Below are positions 47,101 through 57,665 of a DNA stretch of 64,000 bases, piece after piece. The stretch lies in the NCBI GenBank assembly GCA_029817715.1, contig JARUPY010000409.1:1-64000 (forward strand), read 5' to 3'. This DNA comes from Melastoma dodecandrum. Taxonomy: Eukaryota; Streptophyta; Magnoliopsida; Myrtales; Melastomataceae. The notes under the pieces were generated by a model. It was not told the origin of the DNA. It did no database searches and saw only the letters and a list, made by a program, of their open reading frames with translations. Every line of letters begins with the position of its first letter. Position 1 is the first letter of the stretch. The position numbers and the translations under genes are program-made.

Positions 47101-47949
47101 GGCAAATTCTCGGACTCGTACGGTAGAGAAGTGAGCATGAATAACGCTGTCGTCATAGCAGCCTCAAGTTTAGTTAGGGTTGGGGGAGTCCTGTCTGTAG
47201 TGGAGGAATTAGGTCGACACTCAGAGGATAGAGTGCTAGGGTCAGAGTGCTGGCAAATGAAGATATTGGTTGAACGTGCTACATCGGAAGATTCTGTTGA
47301 CAATCACGATCCAATTCCATGTATGTTGAAGACACTAGCAAACAAAAGAAAGCTCCCTGGTGCAAGTGAGAATGTCGTGTTGCTTGAGACCTCGGAGACT
47401 GTCAAGCGGGCAAATATGAATCTGTGTAGGGGGCTTGACTTGAATCTTCCTGCAGAAGGGGAAGAAGCTTTTCATGGAGACGATGATGGTGCAAGTCCCA
47501 ATGATACCGATGCCTTCTCGGGCAACTTGGGTGGATGTTTGTCTGAATTCCTCGACCGGATGGATGGAGAGGTGAGTTTCAAACCACAAGACCTTGAGGC
47601 TCTTGCCGATGACATATTCAAGGGGGTGAAGAACAGTTTCCAAAGACACGCTGGCCCAGGATGTTCCCTTGAAGTCGACTCAAAAGTCCTCGACCAGCTA
47701 CTATTGGCGGCATACCTATCCAACAGCAAAAATGCCTGGGAGGAATGGTTGACGCAAGTCCTGGACAGGGAGTTTGCAGAAGTCAGGAATCGATTCAAAC
47801 TCGCTCAAGGAACCATTGTCATCAAATTATTAACTACTGGCGAGCTGTTGTCCGAAGATCAGGCCTTCGGCGGCCATGCACACCTCCCCTCGAGAATTAT
47901 AATACATCCATGCCCGTCTCTAGACTTAGCGAGCTGCCCGACGTCATAA
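44181..47949 (+). CDS. SMXL: SMXL6/7/8 (D53-type) strigolactone-response repressor
   Basis: Complete three-exon gene, 1092 aa. Exons 44181-45403, 45739-45982 and 46138-47949, GT-AG introns, phases 2 and 0; the coding sum of 3279 nt is in frame. Clp-ATPase-like nuclear repressor: in the family, strigolactone-bound D14 with the MAX2/D3 F-box protein marks it for degradation, and it recruits TOPLESS. Double Clp-N region from residue 1 (TPVSAARQCLTPEAATALD). D1-like region with NPLLVGVC in place of a proper P-loop. Exon 2 encodes SLMESFVPFAGFF and SVADQYQCSLPSWLRM. D2-like part has GDLWFTFLGSDRIGK and the degron motif RGKT at 768-771 (YRGKTTVDVIAGEL). EAR motif LDLNLP at 922-927. C-terminal KPQDLEALADDIF…LPSRIIIH. 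The intact RGKT and EAR favour the strigolactone-degradable SMXL6/7/8 branch over SMAX1 or SMXL3/4/5. No damage seen. Confidence 0.94.
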
Positions 47950-48479
47950 CATTTGATCTGTTAATGAAGTAAATATCGTATATATGATAGATTGTAAAGT
48001 ATATACAGGTTGGTAATATTTTTCCTTAGCTTATATATATTCGTCGTATAATTAATCGACCTAATTCGACGTTCAAACATAAAAATATTACAAATATATA
48101 AATATATATTCGATTCATTCATGGTCCGATTTCTTTATTTTGTTATATATTTATGTCCTTAATTTTTGTTATTGTAATTATTTTCCCTATGGTGGACGCG
48201 TTACGCAACGTCCATCGTGGTTAATTTGAGTCCATGTATACGTAGACATTAAATAATACTTGGAGTTTAATATTAAAAGAAATATAAATTGTTCTTCCTC
48301 AAATTGAAGACCAAGAAACCCTAATCCTATTTTAAGCGCGTTGTTAGTTAAGAAAACAATAATTTACTTATAATTCTTCACTTCTCTACTTTCAGTTCTT
48401 TATAAGGGTAACAAGCATCAAGTCAATGCTAGTTGCCACAATTCACCACGATAGTCAACCTCCCATTCACAATTCGAAA
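47950..48479. other. SMXL 3' flank
   Basis: AT-rich sequence that should include the SMXL 3' UTR in its first 200-300 bases. Nothing else is recognisable. Confidence 0.5.
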
Positions 48480-49720
48480 ATTTGGACAATTACTTATCAT
48501 CAATAAACAATCCAACAATTCATGGTTCAACAACTACCGCATTAAATTATTATTTACACTGTAAGTTAAGATCTAATCTCCGAGAGCACAACAAGCCTAC
48601 ACTTTATCGGAATCGTCAACACTCCTCCACAGTTTCCTCTTCCTTCTTTCGATCATCTTCACTTCAAGTGTTTCCATTCTTCTTATGCATTCTCACTACC
48701 ACGCGTCAAGTCCTCACCCGTAACAGCACCCTTGTCCTCAAGGTTGACACTAGGAAATCGTTGTTGGAGATCACAAAGAGGTTCCCAATCATAATGACTT
48801 CCTTGCCTTGTGAATTAGGGAGACCCTTAATGAAATCCATGCTTATTTCATTTCATATAGTTGAAGGAATAGGCAAAGGTTGTGATAAACAAGCAGAAAA
48901 AGTGTTGTCATACTTACACCTCTGAGATATTTCACACTGTCGAACACATCTTTTTCCATACCTTTCCAAAAACAAAAACTAGAAATCCTTTTAAAAGTAG
49001 CATGAACACACGAATCACCTGTTGTAGAAGATGTATGGAACAACTTTAATATTTGTTGTCGTTACTGCAGGTCCTTGCCAACCACCACTCTATTATTCTT
49101 AAGCAACATATCATGTTTCCAAACAAATGGAATAGGGAAACCCTGCCTAGCTGCTTGAATATGTTTCCAACTTCTTGTTGTAAATCAAAATATCGTCAAG
49201 AACACCAACAAAAACCGCTGAATGAAGGGTTTGAAAATATCATTTATCAAGCTCTGGAACATGAAAAGCACATTTGTCAACCCAAAGGGCATTACTAAGA
49301 ACTCATCGGGTCTATCATAAGTACGAAATACAGTTTTAGCAGCATCCTCAAGTCAAACTCTTATTTGATGATACTCCGATCGCAAATCGAATTAAACTAG
49401 CAAGAACCATTCAATTCGTCTAACTCCTCGATGACTGGAATGGGGAATTTGTCCTTAATGGTCTTATTGTTAAGTTCTGTGTAATCCACATACATCTTCC
49501 AGTGTTGTGTTTTTTCTTGGCCAATACAATCGTGGGTAAAAAAAGGATTGACACTAGGTTGTGTAACCCCTGAAGACAACATATCTTGTGCCATTTTTTC
49601 AATAACATCCTTTTGAGCACTAGAATACCGATATAGTCTCAAACTTAATCCATTCACTCCCTCTTCTAAGTGAATCGCATGATCATGTTGCCGAAAGGTG
49701 GCCAGCAATTAGGTCCTCAA
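48480..49720 (-). mobile_element. Gypsy remnant with RT-to-integrase deletion
   Basis: Minus strand. 49397-49708 has an RT entry (DHAIHLEEGVNGLSLRLYRY, YVDYTELNNKTIKDKFPIP). 49180-49320 has a decayed RT core ([12 protein letters not shown]). 48843-49060 has the integrase zinc-binding entry (HATFKRISSFCFWKGMEKDV). The RT core is followed within a few hundred bases by the pre-integrase segment, so RNase H and much else is missing. No LTR found. Confidence 0.75.
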
Positions 49721-51070
49721 ATAACTCAACATAATTGTATAATACATGTTGTCGTGGGTGGATCCATTTTCCTGTTCCATCAAAAGTCAATATCCCCCTT
49801 TGACGATAAAGCATTGGTTTTGAAAAAATATAAGAGTCACCACTAACTTGTTTTAAGTTTAAGTTAGAAAAAAATGTAAACATTCGTCAAGGTTCGGGAA
49901 TTAAAGATTACTAAATTACATGCATACATCACAAATAAAAGGGAGCGTTAAGATTATGTGTTTCTAAATACCTAAACTCATTAGAGCTAGGTTTCAAAAA
50001 GAGTCATTAAAAACAACTCTTGAGCCCGTGAACTAAAGGACATCATTTTTAGGAAAAAGAATTGTTCATTAAAATTATTTGGGCAAAACTCAAACAATCA
50101 CAGATTTTTTAAGGCCCATAACAATTTCTTAGCCAAATAATTCGACAAAGAATCAAATGAAGGATGAGCTTTGTTTGTACCATTTCTCGCTCTTCTTAAA
50201 ATAGAACGCCCTTGTTAGCGTTTGTACCACAGTGCTGTTTTAGAATAAGTTTACGATGAACCTAGCGAACCGTTGCTGCCGAACGCTGATAAGTGTGAAG
50301 ATGTCTTTAAAGGGTCTTGAACTTCGAGAATACAAATGAACCCTCGAATATAAATATAATCGTTGATTTAAATGGGGTACGTGCCTTAATTGTTCGCAAG
50401 GTACGCCCCGAGAATTATCTTCCTTCGTGGGCGGAAAGAAGCCCTCCTTTCTTCTTCTCTTCTTCTTTTCACAGATTTTGGGCATTCTTTCCACATTGAT
50501 CAATTCACTGGGCCAGGCATACATGCGCATCAACAGACTTGGAAAAATCCGCGGATCCTCCTCCGATGACCTATTACTAGGTATGTGTTTCCTCCCTCAG
50601 ATGCTCTTCTCGCCCAGACTTTTGATGCGACTAAAATAGAGAGAAGATGGACAGGTGGCCGAGAGAGGTAGGGGGTTGGACGCCAGGAGGAGGTGGGATG
50701 CCGAATCGCCGATTCATATAGAACTTGGACTTGGGGAAGCGGCTGGTCCTCGTTTGTTGGACTCGGGATTGAGGAGGCTATGAATCGAAAGCTTGGACAT
50801 CAGGTGAGGAGGATAGCCATCAAGACGGATCCAGTGGAGACAGCTTGGGCCAGATCTAGGAGGTACACACGGAGGGATCTTGGTTGCCGGATAGATGGCC
50901 GCAGTGGGGTGTTGCCTATGAACGAAGGTTGCAGCCAACTCGGGGTGAATCACGGCAAAGAGCCGCGTCTGGGTGCACCCGTCATGGATGTTGCCACTGA
51001 GACGTCAGATGGTTAAGCATTCATGACAGAGGAGGAAAATCGTTGCGGCTAAGAATTTGCTCGTTGCAGC
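49721..51070. other. Unassigned region left of copia element
   Basis: Repeat-like sequence without a recognisable domain. Because of the copia target duplication, 50240-51075 was once continuous with 55845 onward, so it may be the interior of whatever element carries the unit at 56024-56728. Confidence 0.35.
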
Positions 51071-51075
51071 CGATG

Positions 51076-51347
51076 TGTTGGAGCTTAACTTGGTAGTTGG
51101 CGACAATCGATCAAGAACAATTGGATTACAAAGAACACTATGCGAAGGATGAAGAAAGAGGAATTTGCACAGCTTTAAAAACTCCTCCACACTATTGCAA
51201 ATTTATATAGAAGTAACTCTAGGCCATTCAATTCACCGAGCATTAACCTCGTCCGTTTCTCGGCCATTAAACTCACCGAGCATTAACCCCGTCCGTTTCT
51301 CTTTCAAGCAATTAACTCTCAGCCATTACAATGGATTAATTCTAATA
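51076..51347 (-). repeat. 3' LTR of copia element
   Basis: 272 bp, TGTTGGAGCTTAAC to TTCTAATA in plus orientation. It contains two copies of a 40-bp unit (ggccattaaactcaccgagc…). Partner at 55533-55844. Confidence 0.9.
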
Positions 51348-51379
51348 AATCACGCCCTAATCCCGTTGTACCTGAACTA

Positions 51380-52849
51380 TTCCAGGCTTCTGTCTCATCT
51401 CGATGAACTTCACGCGCCCGAGTGCTTTTGTGAGAATGTCGGCCAGTTGCCTGTCAGTGCCGATGTGTTCGACCTTCACCTTTCCATCATCGATGCACTC
51501 CCGAATGTAATGAAATTTTGTATCGATGTGCTTACTTCTATCATTGAACCGTGTTCTTGCTTAGCGCTATCGCAGACTTGTTGTCCATCAACAACTTCAC
51601 CCGAATCGGAGCTTACGCTATCACTTCACCTAATAAACGACTTAGTCACATTCCCTGACATGTCGCCGCCGCCGTCGCCGCAATGTACCCCGCCGCACAG
51701 GATGAGAGTGGCACAACCTTTTGTTTCTGTGACATCCATGAGACAAGACCTGACCCGAGAAAAGATGCGATGCCCGTCGTACTCCTTCGATCATCAACAT
51801 TACCGGCGAAATCGCCATCACTGAACCCAATAAGCGTAGGTTGTAGACTAGTTTCCTTCTTGTAGTTGCGTCCATATCCAATTGTCCCACTCAGGTACCA
51901 TAATATGTGTTTCACCACCGCCCAATGATGTGCTCCGGGCGCTTCCTTGTATCTGCTAACGATGCCCACAGAATAAGCGAGATCAGGCCTGGTGTTAACA
52001 ATGTACCGTAAACTACCGACGACGCTCCTATATCTCGTGGCGTCCACGATCACACCACCTTCCTTCTTGTTCAATTTTAGCCAGTTCTCCATGGGGCTTT
52101 GACAAGGATTGCAATCACTCATCCCCGCCGACTCAAGGATCTTAGCCGCGTAAGAACTCTCACATAGTGTGATCTCACCTTTTCTTTGTTTCACCTCGAT
52201 GCCCAAGTAGTAACTTAGAAGCCCGAGGTCACTCATGTTGAAGCGTTGCATCATCTCCTGCTTGAAATCAACAATGCCACAGATGTCCGGCCTAGAGATA
52301 ATCAAATCATCGACGTACACGCCGACCAGCAAGAAAGAGTGTTGATCCCTTATTTTGTAAATCGCGTGCTCCAACTTGCTCTGTTTGAATCCGAGCACAA
52401 TCAACGCCTTGTCCAGCCTTGCATTCCACGCCCGTGGCGCCTTCCTCAGCCCATAGAGTGCCTTGTGAAGCTTGAGCACTTGCTTATCACCGTTGCCGAC
52501 GATGAAACCTGGAGGCTAATGCACGTAGACATCCTCAGCGAGATCACCATTCAAGAATGCAGATTTCACGTCCATGTGATGAACCTCCCACCCGCCGTGT
52601 GCTCCGAGCGCAATCAACAGTCGCACGGTTTTGCATGCGCGCCACTGGAGCAAACACCTCATCGAAATCCACCCCCTGGCGCTGAGCATATCCGTTCGCA
52701 ACCAAGCGAGTTTTGTACTTGACAATGTTTCCCGCCGGGTCATTCTTGACTTTAAAAACCCATTTTAGCCCTATGGTTAGATGTCCCGGCAGCAACATTG
52801 CAGTCTCCCATGTGTTGTTCTCCAGAATCGCCTCCATCCCCACCTCCAT
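51380..52849 (-). pseudogene. Copia reverse transcriptase and RNase H
   Basis: Minus strand. 52544-52849 has the RT start (WKVFKVKNDPAG-like LKWVFKVKNDPAGNIVKYKT, LVANGYAQRQGVDFDEVFAP). 51646-52479 is a 277-codon frame with ALYGLRKAPRAWNARLDKAL, the catalytic GVYVDDLIIS, YYLGIEV, SVVGSLRYIVNTRPDLAYSV and RNase H (GFSDGDFAGNVDDRRSTTG). The RNase H tail continues in another frame to about 51380. The breaks at about 52500 and 51646 inactivate it. Confidence 0.9.
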
Positions 52850-52859
52850 AGCCTGACGC

Positions 52860-53258
52860 CAACAATCTTTAATGCTTGCTCGATATTGTTCAGCTCCTTA
52901 GCAGCTAGCAGACAAAGCCCGCTGTACTCGAAGTCGTGGACCTCATCTGTGGTGCCGATGATATTCGAGATCGTGTGGAACCTAAGTCCCACACCATCTG
53001 AATCGATGGCGCCCTCAGTTGGTGGAGATGCCCACTGTACATCGGTAGAATTCGATGGTATAGCAACTAGATCGTGCACTGGACTCTCCGCAACAGCAAT
53101 TGGTGATGTCAGGTGTGGGGCAGCCGCCGAAATCGGCGTTGCGGGCATCATTGTCTGTCGTTGGATGACCAATAGTGGTCATGTACTCCACAGTGAAAGT
53201 TCTCGTCGAGCTCCCGTGTTCACCATCGCTCCCTTCTGTCTAGTTCCATGCTTTCCGC
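52860..53258 (-). other. Copia spacer between integrase and RT
   Basis: Low-conservation linker with Ala/Pro/Ser-rich frames in the minus sense (52777-53172). It is the normal variable spacer of copia pol, not a separate gene. Confidence 0.6.
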
Positions 53259-53950
53259 TCATTGAAAACGACGTCCCAGGTTTAGCTTCTTCCATACCCG
53301 ATCGTACACCCTACATGCCTTTGTCCCGGGTTCATAACCGAGGAACACGCTCGGAACCGATCTGTCCGCCAGCTTCGTCATGCCTGGGCCGACCCTTTTC
53401 ACATACGCCACGCATCCGAATGTGCGCAGATGCCGGATGCCGGGCTTTCGGTTGTACCAAGCCTCATATGGAGTTTTACCGTCAAGTCTCCTAGTCGACG
53501 ATCTATTAAGGATGTACACAGCGGTCTTCACCGCCTCGTCCCAAAATTATGTCGGTACTTGCATGGACTTAAGTAGACAATGCGCCATTTCCACCACAGT
53601 TTGATTTCGCCTCTCAACAATACCATTTTATTGAGGCGAATAAGGTGTGGTTGTGAAATATTTGATGCCGTCCTCGTCGCAATAGTCGCGAAATTGGGCA
53701 GAATTGAACTCGTCACCGCGATATGAACGAAACACCTTGAGCCGGCCACCCAGATCATTCTCCGCGCCCACCTTGATACTTTCAAAATACTTGAACGCCT
53801 CGTCTTTGGACTCTAGCAGCTCCAGCCACATGAATCGACTGTGATCATCGATAATCAACAGAAAGTACCTCCGTCCCCCTGGTGTCGGTGGCAAGATCTG
53901 ACCGCACAAATCGCTGTGGAGCAGTTCGAGACCCCGCTCCGCTCTGTACG
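53259..53950 (-). pseudogene. Copia integrase
   Basis: Minus strand. 53628-53909 holds the integrase core (RRYFLLIIDDHSRFMWLELL, YRGDEFNSAQFRDYCDEDGI, TTTPYSPQ). 53259-53531 holds its C-terminal side (AVYILNRSSTRRLDGKTPYE, RTFGCVAYVK, FLGYEPGTKACRVYD). A frameshift and stop separate them near 53531-53640. Confidence 0.88.
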
Positions 53951-54104
53951 TTGTGGTGTGCGGGAACGGAGTGCGGTGCTACTTTCCAAGAGCGCAGCCA
54001 TCACAAAACTGCTCCCAACGCTCAATCACAGGCATGCCCTCCACCATCTGCTTGATCCCGAGATCACGACGCGATCGAAAGTTGAGGTGCCCAAATCGAG
54101 CTTG

Positions 54105-54770
54105 CTACAACCACGCCACATCGCTGATCTTGGACAGGAGACACACCGGCGCACTCAAGTTTAGCTTCAATGTATACAACATGTTCTTGGCGCGCGCCGC
54201 ATGGGCCAGCAATGCGCGCTCACGATCAAACACTCGCAGCACGCCATCGTCAATGATAATCTTGCATCCTTCTTCTTCCAACTGTCCAAGACTTATGATG
54301 TTAGTTCTCAAACGTGGAATGTAATATACCTCGGTAAAGATATTTTGCTCGTTGTTCTTGCAGGCCATCATCACGGTATCAAGCCCACAGATATCCACAA
54401 TTGAGCCGTCGCCGAAACGAACTGAACCATGGACATTTTCATTGGGGGTTGCGAGAGCTGCTCTGCACCCAATCATGTGGTTTGTAGCTCCAGTGTTGAG
54501 ATACCATGTGTCGTCATCGCACTCCACCGGGAACACGCGCTCCTCATTGAGAAACATGTTCTGAGTCGTGGTGCAGACAACATTGCAAGCACGGGCAAGG
54601 AGCAACGTGGGTTGCTCGACATCGGCTTTGGCGAGATGAGCTTCCTCGCGCTGCTCACGCCGGCTTCCGATACTCCTTGGCCCAATGGCCATAAACGCCT
54701 CAGTTGCGGCTCTTCCCCTTTCGCCATAGAGTTCCTTCAGAGGTCTTTTCGGTGGTGCTACGACCATCAT
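54105..54770 (-). pseudogene. Copia protease with changed active site
   Basis: A 221-codon minus-strand frame. A basic region leads to TWYLNTGATNHM, where copia proteases have WYLDTGA. The catalytic Asp codon GAC reads AAC at 54495-54497, consistent with C-to-T decay at a CpG on the other strand. Then FGDGSIVDICG, VYYIPRLRTNIISLGQL and the GAG-pre-integrase start. The protease would be inactive even if expressed. Confidence 0.88.
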
Positions 54771-55493
54771 TCCGAGAGGCGCCTTGTTCTTCTGTGAGCC
54801 TGACCGCTGGCCTTCTTACCGTTTGATGAAGAATCACCTTGCAACTGATGCTTCCACTTGGCAAACCACTCCTCCTCAACGAGAAGCAACCGCCCGGCTT
54901 TGTTGTGGACGTTGCCGCCACTATCAAAAAGATCCTCCACAGCACGCAACCGCCTGACCAACTCCTCGATTGTCATTGTGCTAAGATCGAGCAAGGTTTC
55001 AATCGAAAGAGCGATCTGGGAGTACCGAGCTAGCACAACGCGAAGAAATTTCTTCACGACATGGACCTCCTCCATCGAATTTGCATAGCGAAATCGTCGA
55101 CGCCCTCACCGTCCTTGAAGGCAATGTTCTCGAACTCTTTCAACATCGCCTCCTAGACCCGAGCGACACCCATCTGCATTGTCTTCACCGCCTCCCACGC
55201 ATCCTCGGTGCTTTCCTTCACCGAGAAGATCGAGAGCATCTCAGCCGGCACGGCGCGAAGGATCGCAGTCAAAGCGAGTCTGTCATCATGCCGATCAACC
55301 TCCTTGGTCTTGATGGCCTCCCATTTCCCTGCGCCTCTAGATTGACTTGCATCACAAGAGTCCATTCGTTGTAGTTCGTGTGTGTCAATGATGGGTACAC
55401 AATTAAGCCGTTTATCTCCTTCACAACACGTGATATGCCACTGCCATCTTGGGCTATGAGGTCCCTCTGGTGCGGGGAGTTGTCGCCAGACAT
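54770..55493 (-). pseudogene. Copia gag
   Basis: Minus-strand frames beginning at 55493 (MSGDNSPHQRDLIAQDGSGI, EINGLIVYPSLTHTNYNEWT) and continuing, frame-shifted, at 55153-55365 (KEVDRHDDRLALTAILRAVP, EDAWEAVKTM) and 54767-55075 (MTIEELVRRLRAVEDLF). This is the copia gag pattern of N-Y-x-x-W, A-W and a helical C-terminal part. Confidence 0.85.
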
Positions 55494-55510
55494 GATCGGC
55501 TAACAGTCCA

Positions 55511-55530
55511 CCTTACTGGCTCTGATGCCA
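55511..55530 (-). other. tRNA-iMet primer-binding site of copia
   Basis: On the minus strand TGGCATCAGAGCCAGTAAGG starts two bases after the LTR. It matches the iMet primer site TGGTATCAGAGCC with one change. Confidence 0.8.
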
Positions 55531-55532
55531 CG

Positions 55533-55844
55533 TGTTGGAGTTTAACTTGGTAGTTGGAGACAATCGATCAAGAACAATTGGATTACAAAGGACACTATGC
55601 AAAGGATGAAGAAAGAGGAATTTGCACAGCTTAAAAAACTCCTCAACACTATTGCAAATTTATACAGAAGTAACTCTCGGCCATTCAATTCACCGAGCAT
55701 TAACCCCGTCCGTTTCTCGGCCATTAAACTCACCGAGCATTAACCCCGTCCGTTTCTCGGCCATTAAACTCACCGAGCATTAACCCCGACCGTTTCTCTT
55801 TCAAGCAATTAACTCTCAGCCGTTATAATGGATTAATTCTAATA
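55533..55844 (-). repeat. 5' LTR of copia element
   Basis: 312 bp, as the other LTR but with three copies of the 40-bp ggccatt…ccgtttctc unit. That accounts exactly for the 40-bp length difference. Confidence 0.9.
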
Positions 55845-55849
55845 CGATG

Positions 55850-56023
55850 CAGCCTCATATTTGACCGAGTGAGGTAACGGGTCCTGGACTACTTGAAGCG
55901 TGGTTGTTGATGATGAAGCATGGTGACTGTGGCTGGAGCTTCAAATCTGAAGAAGAGTCCGCGGGGTTGGCTTCTTTAGGAACACCGAGCCTGAAGTGGC
56001 TTAGGCAGTGGGGAGGATGTTGA
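55850..56023. other. Flank between copia and inverted unit
   Basis: Continuation of the sequence left of 51071 once the copia element is removed. No domain is recognised. Confidence 0.4.
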
Positions 56024-56728
56024 TTATCGGCTACTACAGGGTAAGGACAACAAGGTTGATGCTTGCTGGTGCCAGGAACTCTCCCCCACCGCCTTTCCGC
56101 TGGCCAAAAACGCGGGTTCGCCGTAAAGAGGCGAACGTTCGCAAGTTGATACAGGAATCTAGTCGGGTCTAATGGAAGTGAGCACCTGTTGCTGGTGCGT
56201 CGATATTATGGCTGTGAGCCACGGGACCATATTTGTTGTTGGCTTGAGCCGAGTGTGGCTGTCACAGTGGTATTTGTTGCCATTGATGAGAGTAGCATAA
56301 TTATTGTTCTGTGCGACCATAGTTACTGGATGCGAAAAATAAAAAGAATCAATGGTAGACAAATTCATAGAATTAAACAGAAGCAAAGGAAAGAGGCTAT
56401 CGGGTGTCGAAGACGTCTGGATGGAGGAGTGATCTGAGGCCACCGTGATGATATAGTGAAGAGGGAATAAAAGGGCCTCAGTTGGCCAAGGAATACAATA
56501 TGATGCTGGTCATAAGCACACATTAGACAAGAACAACAACCTTTTCACAGAAACCGCGATTGTGAATTCTTCTCTTCTTCTCCTTTGGGATTGATAGTCT
56601 CCTTGAATGATGTTTTTAGAAGAAATACAATACGATATTTTGTTTCCTCTCAATGAGATTTTGATTTGATTATAATGAAATGCAAATATAATTCACCCTT
56701 ATTGATCCATTTAACGGATTTATGACAG
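56024..56728 (-). repeat. Inverted-pair repeat unit, right copy
   Basis: The reverse complement matches 37379-38176, including the SSIQTSS…LFPLLLFN frame (56159-56443), the polymorphic agcaacaggtgctc region and the LTR-like TGTCATAA start at its right end. It is oriented opposite to the left copy. Confidence 0.7.
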
Positions 56729-56814
56729 TTTCCCTCTTTGTGAGGATATCTGACCAGATGTTCGAACAAAGAATTCATGATTGTCCAATTTTTTGGAAAA
56801 CGAATGTCAAGGTG

Positions 56815-57665
56815 TAATGTTTGTTGGTACGCCTTACCAAGGTAGAGAATGGCATTGCGCTTGTTAGTAAACGCTTAACCAAAGATATGTAAATGGGCAT
56901 TGTGTTTATTCGTAAACACTTAACCAGGAATGAAGATGGCATTGCACTTGTTCGTAAGCACTTAGCCAAGATGGAGTTGATATCGCGTTTGTTAGTAAAT
57001 TCTTAACCAAGATAGAAGTTGGTGTCACGTTTGTTGGTAAATGTTGAACCAAAGTGGGGGCTGGTATAGTTGGTAAATGCTCCACCTAATTGACTTAGAA
57101 ATGATATCACATTTGTTAGTAAACGTTTTACGGTATGCTATCGCGTTTGTTCGTAGACGCTTTATCGAATGGTGTTGCATTTATTAGTAAATGCTTAAAC
57201 GGATAGAGGTGGGTATTGTTTTTGTTCATAAACGTTTTACTGAATGATGGCCGGTTTCACGTTTATTGGCAAACGTTTAACCAAGTTGGTATCACGCTTG
57301 TTAGTAAAAAGCTCAACCAGATTGGAAATGGTATCATGTTTGTTCGTAAATGCTTTACTAAGTGGTGTTGCACTTGTTATTAAATGCTTAACCATAGTGA
57401 AAGATGCTATGGCGTTTGTTAGTAAACGTTTTAACCAAATTGAAGATGATGTGAGTAAACGCTCAGTCGAGTGGTGTCACGTTTATCAATAAACGTTTAG
57501 TCGAATTGAAGATGGTATCGCGTTTATTAGTAAACGCTCAACCGAATTGAAAATAACGTCGCGTTTGTTAATAAACAGTCGATTGGGGGTTGCTTTTGTT
57601 ATTAAACGCTTGGCCGAATGGAAGATGGCATTGTGTTTGGAGAAATACTTAACCGTGATGGCTAC
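56815..57665. repeat. Minisatellite of about 40-bp units, about 21 copies
   Basis: Degenerate array with the consensus tttgttagtaaacgcttaac followed by caa…ttgaagatggtatcgcg. I count 21-22 units of 30-45 bp. Both strands show open frames that merely repeat the unit. The array is downstream of the Tat-2 integrase in its sense, the place where Tat elements carry tandem repeats in the 3' UTR. Confidence 0.85.

Larger units (their letters stand above)
51076..55844 (-). mobile_element. Ty1/copia retrotransposon
   Basis: A 4.77-kb element on the minus strand. LTRs are 55533-55844 (5') and 51076-51347 (3'). Perfect 5-bp target duplication CGATG at 51071-51075 and 55845-55849. Domain order gag, protease, integrase, RT, RNase H, as in copia. 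LTRs are nearly identical except for one 40-bp unit, so it is a fairly young insertion, yet every gene is broken. Confidence 0.93.

Noticed and set aside
56815..57665. CRISPR-like array
   Set aside because: Units are contiguous and degenerate with no unique spacers, in plant DNA next to a retrotransposon. It is a minisatellite.
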